Origin: Chloromonas sp. AAM2
Lineage: Eukaryota; Chlorophyta; Chlorophyceae; Chlamydomonadales; Chlamydomonadaceae
Assembly: GCA_004335635.1 (NCBI GenBank)
Contig: QAXH01006605.1
Coordinates: forward strand, 1-25,234
DNA: 25,234 bases
Direction of reading: 5' to 3'
Made by a program: the position numbers and the translations under genes. Each line of letters starts with the position of its first letter. Positions within the stretch are counted from its first letter, which is position 1. The notes beneath the pieces are model-generated. The model saw nothing but the letters and a program-made list of their open reading frames with translations, was not told the origin of the DNA and ran no database searches. Below, one piece after another: positions 13,280-22,200 of this stretch.

Positions 13280-16200
13280 CGTGTGTGCGTGCGTGTGTGC
13301 CACTTGCGGCTGGAATTTGAGCGGCTAGAGTTTGTGAGGCAGGTGGGATCTGGAGGATTGTGAGCATGCAGCTGAGATGTGCACCAAATTGACAAATACT
13401 TGTGCCGTACATATTTTGGTCTGACTGTATGGGCAAGCGTGTTGTAGCATAGGTGGTGGTGGCGTACACGTATGAAGGCAGATGATGATTGAGTGGGCGA
13501 AGCAAGCCTTGTGGCCCTTATGCTGGTTCACAGAACGAAAAGTATGAGGAAACCCATGTGCGAGCGGTTGATTTCTGTGAAACAGACTGGAAAAGTGATG
13601 AGATTGAGTCTGGGTGAAGGTGCCTGTGCGCCGGAGTGACCGACTCTGTGGCCACATGCGCATGGGGTAGCTGGTGCTTGGGTGCCCAGACCAAGTCTTG
13701 AGGCCCTGATGCAGGTTAACAAAGCGACAGCGCCGTGTGCGTGTGTTGATTCCCTGCTTTCTACGCAGGACGGTGTGAGTGTGTCCATGGCAGAGGCCGC
13801 ATTTGAATACACCTGGGAGTACCAGGGCAACGCGCCCAAGCTAGTGTACACGCCGCTCACGGACAAGTGCTACCTGACGCTCACCCAGGTGCGGCCAGGC
13901 CAAGCCATTACCCTATGCATGTTGGAAAGAGACAAGACGACGTGATATGCACAGCATGCTGTCCGAGGCTGGCTCATTGTGCGTCCTTAGTGGGCTGCGC
14001 ATGGGATCTGGTAGCAGAGTGCAGACACAGGCAGGGTTTGGTAGTTGCCAGCAAAGGCTTTGATTGGTGGTCCAGTAAAGGCTTGAAAATGATCGCCGGG
14101 CCTTCTGAAAACCTTCAGCGACGTTGGGTTACTAGGCGTCCTCATTGAAGTGTCCTGCTTCTGGCTTGCAGGGCATGGCGCTAGGGTACGGCGGCAACCC
14201 GTACGGTCCCGCGGGGACGGGCAAGACCGAGTCTGTCAAGGCGCTGGGACAGGCCATGGGCAGACAGGTGCGCCTTCTTGCTATGAGGCCAGGAGCCTTT
14301 TTGCTATGAGCCTCTGGCATCATGCTGTTTCTGAAACCTACCTGGCTATGCCCCGTTATGTTATGTTGTGTTAGAGTGCTGCCTGCCCTTGCAACCAGCC
14401 CTTCACTCTTTGTGTCCCTCCGATTTATTCGTTTGCACACGCCGTGCTGCTGACGTTGTGGGTGTTGATATGATTTTCCGGGCCAGCGTGCTGCTTGCCC
14501 TTTAAACCAGCCCTTCGCTCGTTGTGCCTCTGCCTCACCCATTTGTCTCTGCCTCCGCATGCATGTCAGCATGTTGCAGCAGCTTGAATGGGCTCATCTG
14601 CGGCTGTCTGGTTTGCCGTCCAGGCGCCTTGGTTTTTGATATTAGAAGTGTCCCAATCAAGGCCAGTTTGCTGAACTGCCTCTTAGTTTCAATGTAACAT
14701 ACACCGGCGCTGCCTATTGAGCTGTTCCACCCATTCCAGATCATCACGTGCTGTTTGCCACATGCACAGGTGCTGGTTTTCAATTGCGATGAGGAGTTTG
14801 ACTTCAAGAGCATGGGTCGCATCTTCGTGGGCCTGGTCAAGTGTGGCGCTTGGGGCTGCTTTGACGAGTTCAACCGACTAGATGAAGAGGTGCTCAGTGC
14901 AGTGTCGCAGCAGATTCAAACCATTCAGGTAGGAGGCGACAGGCGAAAGAGGCAGGCGTGACAGCAGAACAGGCAATCCATGTCTGGTGCTGCAGTCAGC
15001 CATGTTTGGTGCGGATTGAGCAGGGAGGGAGGGAGCATGAGAAGGTCTGGGCGCAAATAGACACGCCCACGGTGTAAAGAGGATCTACTGATAAATGCCA
15101 TATCTAAAGAACACGTTTAGACAGACGCTCCTTGTGGTGTTATTTCTGCACCTGTACATATTCAAGATTTTCCATCACAACTGGTAAGCTTCCCCACTTG
15201 CCCCTGCCCGTTTCCCTCATGTGCCCATGGTACACGTTTGAAAGAGGGCGCTGCCTCCATGCTCCTCATGCGCCCAACCGTACTCCTATGGGTTTTTTTT
15301 TGTCTCGCACGGCTTTCATTCCTTTGCCTTTGCGTCTCAGCCATGGTTCGGGGCAAGCGAGATGAAAAACTGGCCGCAACCAGACCAAAAGGCCATGAGT
15401 AACAAAAGTTCTTGGCAATTGCCATCGTCATCTTACCGACTATCATGTAATTTGTATGCCTCGCACAGCATTCATTCTCTTGCCCCTTGGCCTTTTCGTT
15501 GTGTTCCCCAGGGTGCTCTGAAGGAGGGCGCTGCCTCGATGCTCTTCATGGACAAGACTGTCGAGGTGGACCGCAACGCGGGCATATTCGTGACGCTCAA
15601 CCCCGCGGGCAAGGGCTACGGCGGCAGGTCTAAGCTGCCGGACAACCTCAAGCAACTGTTCAGGTGTGCGCGTGGGTGGATGTGGGTGTGTGCGTATGGG
15701 TGTGTGTGTGGGTGTGGGTGTGGGTGTGGGTGTGTGCGTATGGGGGGCTGGGTGGGTGGGAAGGGGTGAGGTTCTCACAGGAGCATTCATATGACGGTGT
15801 ATGTTGCTTGCTTATACGGAGCATGATGTCACATCGAAGTATAACATGTGAAGCCTTGGGGAAGAATAGGCTAGTTACAGCTGTCCAGCCGCTCTGTTTT
15901 CGTTCAAACCTGGTTGCGGCTTGTCACATCTTGTTTGTTACTGGCCTTTGCAAATACTTTTCAGGTCTATTGCCATGACTGTTCCTGACAACGAGCTCAT
16001 TGCCGAGGTGCTCCTGATCAGCGAGGGCTTCCGGGCCTCCAAGGACCTGGCTCGCAAGATGGTGTCACTCTTCTCGCTCTCGCGCGAGCTGCTCTCGCCC
16101 CAGCAGCACTACGATTGGGGCCTGAGGGCGCTCAAGACTTCGCTGGGCATTGCAGGGAGGGAGTTGCGACAGGTGGGGAAAGGGCTAGTGATGCTGCTTC

Positions 16201-19200
16201 TCAAGGCTTAGTCCTTATACTTCAAATAGCTAAGCTCAAAACTTCGCTGGGCAGTGCAGGGAGGGAGGTGTGGCAGATGAGGAGAGGGCTAGAATGGCCC
16301 GAGCCCCTGGGCACTGAAGAAACGACTGGCTCAACTCTCCGGCCCCTCAGCCTGCCGAATCAGTATCCTGTTACATTGCCAATGCATGGTTGCAATCGTT
16401 CGTGAAAACAGTGTGTCAAAGAGCTTCTGGCCAGTATGCAACAAACGACACGTTACCAATCCGCATATCCCCCCTCCATTGCCCCTGCCCCAGTTTAATC
16501 CGGGCTCTGCTTTGCCTTGCTTTCCTTACAATCCATGGTCGGGACTTCAAGCTGTGTGATGAGGATGTAACGACGGACGCCGATTCAACACAGGCTTGCC
16601 CTGCCCTGCCCTTATTCAACCTAAGGTCTGCGTTGCCTTGCCTTGCTTTCCCCGTTGTAAACCACCCTACTCACCCCAGGCTTTGCGCTGCCCTGCCCTG
16701 CCCTGCCCTGCCCTGCCCTGCCCTGCTGTCCCCATATTTGAACCAACCCAGGTTCTTGATTTGGATCCAACTTGACGTATGACTGCACCCTTCCAGGTCC
16801 GTCAGGGCCAGCCTGGCCAGGAGCTAGACGTCGCTGCAGAGAGCGAGATCATCGTGCGCGCCGTGTGCGCCACCAAGCTGCCCACACTGACCTTTGACGA
16901 CAACAAGCGCTTCAGGGCCCTGCTGGGCGACCTGTTCCCCGGGGTCAAGATCACGGATTCACAGAACGCACAGCTGGAGCAGGCGATCCATGAGGTGGCG
17001 GCTGCCATGCGATTGGAACTCACTGACCCACAGGTGGGGAATGGCGTGTGTCATCATCATCATCATCATCATCATTACACGGCTTAGCAGGGTCAAACCC
17101 ACAAGACCAACCAATACAGGCGCACAACAGCAGCCGACATCACCTCCCTAAACAAAGCATGCAGAGCGGGGAATGGATGGGTGCGTGTCAGTGGGGGCCT
17201 GGGATCTTGTGCATAACAGTTGGTTGCATGATCACTGGCAATGGAGACGACAGACAAAGTCGGGAGGCGCAGACGGAGACGGCTCAGAATAAGCCTATAA
17301 TCTTGATATCCCCCTTCCCGGCACGGGCTAGAGCTCCTCTCTTGGCCACTCTCTAAGGGCTATACATGCACTAGCAGGCTGTCCTCCAAGTACGGATCGC
17401 ATTGTGTGGCACTCTCACGGCTTGGCCTTGCCGCATTGCATCTTGTTCCAGCTGGTATTTTGATGGTGTGGTGCTTCAGGTTGAGAAGATGCTTCAGCTA
17501 CACCTGGCGTGCGAGCAGCGCATCGGAGTGATCATCGTGGGGCCCTCGGGCAGCGGCAAGAGCACGCTTTGGGGCGTGCTGGAGAAGGCCTACGACAGGC
17601 TGGGCAGGAGACCGCACGTGTACCGCATGAACCCCAAGGCCATGGCAAGGCAACAGGTACGGCAACGGACGGGTGCAGTTGTTGTGGTCTTTTTACATTC
17701 GTTTTGATGTGCGCAATGCGGGATGTGTCATCGTGGCAGGAACAGAGGGAAACTGGATCGATGAAAAAATTACAGTTGCTGCTGGTGCTGCTGATGCTCC
17801 TGCTGCTGCTGCTGTTGTTGGTGCTACTGTTGTTGTTTACATGGCCTTCAGTCCATGACGCAACTCAAATGACAATCCCAACAATGCAAAAAAACAATTG
17901 CAATAATGCAATCAATCTGTACGTAAACTGATACATGCGTGTGCAGCTGCTGGGCTCTATGAACCTCGACACGCGCGAGTGGAGTGACGGTGTGCTCACG
18001 GCTGCGGCCAGGCGGGTGGTCAAGGAACCCCTCGAGCAGCGCAGCTGGATCGTGTGCGATGGCGATGTAGACCCCGAGTGAGTCACGGCAAACTGCGTGT
18101 AGCATCAGGATTGAGCACAGAATCTATTCAGCAGCAGGCGTAACATCGCCTAGTATGTCCCATTGTTGGGTTTGTAATGGACGAATGAGGGCTAGTTATG
18201 GCATCAAAGCTTGATGGCATGACATGTCGTTGTGATTGGTGCTTTCCGGAGCCCCTGAAGAGCCCTGTGTCCATTGTTCTGTCCCTGGAGTTCAGGTGGA
18301 TCGAGTCCCTGAACAGCCCGTGTTCATCCCTGTGTCCATTGTTCTGTCCTGGAGTTCAGGTGGATTGAGTCCCTCAACAGCGTGCTGGACGACAACAGGC
18401 TGCTGACCATGCCCAACGGCGAGCGCATCCAGTTCGCCAACAACATCAACTTTATCTTCGAGTGCCACAGCCTCGAGTTTGCCTCCCCTGCCACTGTCTC
18501 CCGCTGCGGTATGTTGTGGTGTCATTGTACATCCGTGTCAATGCGCGCAATGTGTATAAGCTTGGCAACAATTAAGAACAATTGTACCTTGTGTTTTACT
18601 ATCGCTTTCTTAGCGGTTTTGGCAATTGTTCGCCAGCGTTTGTCTGCTGCTCGTAGATATGCTCTCTTGAAAGAAGGAAGTTAGCCCAATGCAAAACGAT
18701 GGACGATGCCTGGATAATGCACTGAACTGATGAATGGCGAACTGATACATGTAAAAAGAACATGATGTCCATGCGCAGGCATGCTGTTCTTGAGCGACGA
18801 AGCGCTTGACGTGAGCCGGCTGCTGGCCAGATGGGTCAAGAACTACTCGGGGGATAGCGATGCAGGTGAGGCAAGGACATGGCTACGTGAGGTGGCAGAT
18901 ACTGGCGCAAAATGGCAGCGACAACACGATCAACGGTTTGGGCTGTTTCCGCCTCCGTTCTCCCGTCTCCGGTGGTTGTGGTCAGAGCACGGCTATGCCA
19001 CACAAGCCTATGTGAATGTGACAGTATGCCTGTGTGACGAGCTTGTGTGAATCTGACAACGTGAAGTGGAACCCTGTGATAGCACCAGTAAGCACTGACT
19101 GGTATGCTGTTGTGTGCTGCCATTCCCTTGTATCCGCAGCCCAGTTGGGCCACTGGCTCTCCGACCACCTGACCCCGGTGCTGGACTGGGTGCTCTCACA

Positions 19201-22200
19201 CCCCAGCGCTGTGGAAACCACGAAGGTGTGCACGCTAAGTTTGTATAATAATGATAATGGTAATAACAGCAATCATCATCACAACATGGCTTGTCATGGT
19301 TTAACCCACGATGCTGCAGCTAGACACATGATCTCTCCAAGGATCTCGCGCCTGACAATCATTAACCCTTGAAAGCTCACTGGTAGCAGAGTGCCGAGTA
19401 CGAATGTCATCACTAGCAACACGGATCCAAGTAGGCCACCCCTGCCTATTGAGACAAGATGATCCTGCGGTCGTGATGTCTGTCTGGCTGTCTGTCCGCT
19501 GTCTGTCCATGATTTGCTGGCTTCGAGCCGATATCTTGTTTTGTGTGTTGGCCGATGATAGGTTGGGATGGCAAAAGTTGGGATGGCTTTCCAGAGCATG
19601 GAAAAATGCAAGATGTGTTGAATGAATCTGAGGTTATGGATTGTACGTACATGAATGCAGGTGGGCACGCTGGACGCGGCCCTATCGCAGCTGGCGCAGG
19701 GCGCGGGCTCCAAGCGGGACTTTGTGATGGCGCTGGCCAGGGGCCTGGGCGCTAACATGACCATGGAGGTCAGGGGAGACTTCGTAAACGACCTAGGAAG
19801 GTGCGTGTGGAGGGAAGCTAGTAATGATAATGATACAGGCACTAATGACTGGAAATACTTGTAGCAGTCAGAGAGGGCATGAGCAGTCATAGTTGTTGCA
19901 GTCTATGTGGGTCATTGTTGCAGTCTATGTAGGACTGTCTAGCAAAGAGGATGAAACTGGCCCCAACGTGCAAGGCAGGGGCATTTTGACCCGCATCGCC
20001 ACAGTGGGTGCGCCTGTAATCGTTGGAAGAGAGGGCAGCAGCCAGCCACAGGACCGACACTATTCCCGCCGCTGCTCAGCTTGCTACCCAGCTCTACCCA
20101 GCCATTCGGTACCAAAGGGTCAGTCCTGGCACCACCATTGCTGACCTCCTGTACATCCTTACTTGCCTGTAATCTTGTCATCCTTATTCGCTTATCTAAT
20201 CACTCTCAGGATGACTGGTGAGGGTGGTGGTCTGCTGGACAGCGCCTATGGGGGCGATCCGCTGGCAGTGCTGGGGGCAGAGCTGCGCGAACGGGGCATG
20301 GGAGATGACGAGTCAGAGGTGCGTGTGGGTGTGTGTGAACGTACATCTGTATCGTCCATAAGTGGAACAGCAGTGGCGCAAACATCAACCATGCATCTGC
20401 GCGAGAAGCATGCCTGGCTTTGCCATGACTTGACCCAAGAAATTTGCCCTGAACTTTCCAAAAACATAGTTTGATTGTCTGTGGCAGGGGGTAGGCACGT
20501 CCGTAACTTTTGACCCCTAACGGGAGTAGTCCAGTCTCTTCACGGCAATGGCCTAAGCAGCTCCCCAGGAGCTTACATAAAAATTCTGGGGCCATTCTGA
20601 GCTGGTTGGGAAACGGGGGGTGGGGGAGGGGGGTAAGGGGTGTTAAGGAAAAAATGAGGGCTCAAGGGAAATTTGATTTGCAGGCCAACGACAAGAAATC
20701 AGAATTGAAATCTGAACATGCCATTGTGACGAGCTCACCGAGGTCTACACAATGGCATACTCAAAATCATCTGGAAACCCATGCTGGGTCCGGAAACGGT
20801 CTGAAACCGGCAGGGGTGCCCCGGACTTGCAGGGGTGCCCCGGACCTGCAGGGGTGCCCTGGGAACTGACTCAAACCTGAACAGTTCTTTGTTTTCAACA
20901 GTGCATCAAAAACAGTGCATCTGTCATGAGAGTGAGCACAATGGCATTTTCAACCCGGGGACGACCGGTAGCCGTCAGATGGGTCCAGAAACGAGCGGTA
21001 ACCGCCAGGGTCTGTGATCTAGAAACCGACTCTAACGAGCAAAGTTCTTTGTTTTCACTAATGCATTGGAAAGCTCTCATGAAACTGAGCTCAATGGCAT
21101 ACTCAAAGTCTGCAATGGACCCGTAGATGGGCTGTTAGAAGATAGGGGAAAGGGGGGGATCTGGGTCCCCCCTTAGACACAAAGCGAGTTAGGGGTCGGC
21201 AGAATTTTGTGTGCCTACCCCCTGGTCTGTGGGGTGCATAATTGCACGCAGCCATGCACCATCAAGCTGTTGCCTATGATTAGCGAGAATAATGTCCTGA
21301 AGATAATGATAATAGTAATAATGATAATGGTCTGTGGAATTTATGATTGTCTGCATGCAGGTGCTTGTGATGACTCAGGAGGTGGTACAGAATCTGGGAC
21401 TGGTGGGGCCATGGCTCAAGGCCAGGGAGCCATTCGTGCTGGTGAGTGCTGGCCTGTGTGTGTGCGGGTTCTTCTTGTTGTTGTTGTTGTGACATGGCCT
21501 TTGGTCCGGGGAGGACTGCTCAGCATGGGAGGGAAAATTAAAGTAAGCTACCATGTGTGTGGCTTGTACATGCGGGACAGACTGATGGTGTTCCTTCAGC
21601 ATGTGGCCGCATGTCAGGTGGTTGCTTTGTTTGCATTCTTTGGCCACGCTCCTGTGCCATTGTGCTCCGTAATGCCGCACACTGCTTGGCCATTGTGCTC
21701 CATAATGCCGCGCACTGCTTGGCCATTGTGCTCCATAGTGCCGCACATTGCTTGGCCATTGTGCTCCATAATGCCGCACATTGCTTGGCCATTGTGCTCC
21801 TTAGTGCCGCGCACTGCTTGGCCTGTGCATAGGTTGGTCCTGAGGGGTGTGGCAAGAACACTCTGCTCGAGTACTGCTTCAAGCGCCTGATGGGCGTGGC
21901 AGTGGCTGTGGTGAACTGCAGCGCGCAGACCAATGCAGCCAACGTCATACAAAAACTGGTGCAGGTGCGCGCAAAAAAAACAAAACTGTTTAGGTACGTG
22001 AATTCTCTCCTTTATCCTGCTTTGCTGTTGGCCATGCACACACGCCGGAGCCCTACGATTTTTGCATGACCAGCAATCTGAAGTGGCCACGTTTGTGACT
22101 AACAGACATGCCAACCTGCCTGCCATCTGCTTGTGCTTGCCTGCCTGTCTGCTCAATGGGCCTTCGTTCCTGCCTTTCTGCCTTGACCTTTGGCCATCAG

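Noticed and set aside
20510..20869. Plus-strand open frame of 119 codons inside the hAT-like element, as a possible transposase remnant
   Set aside because: No hAT dimerisation or RNase H-like motif is visible, and its end is the 19-bp repeat (GVPRTC-type words).
21657..21821. Evenly spaced direct repeats that could suggest a CRISPR array
   Set aside because: The 33-bp units are contiguous with no spacers, and the setting is a eukaryotic intron.
21614..22156. Minus-strand open frame of 180 codons with an 11-residue repeat (and a plus-strand counterpart)
   Set aside because: The 33-bp minisatellite has a period divisible by three, which opens frames on both strands. The frame overlaps exon 42 antisense.
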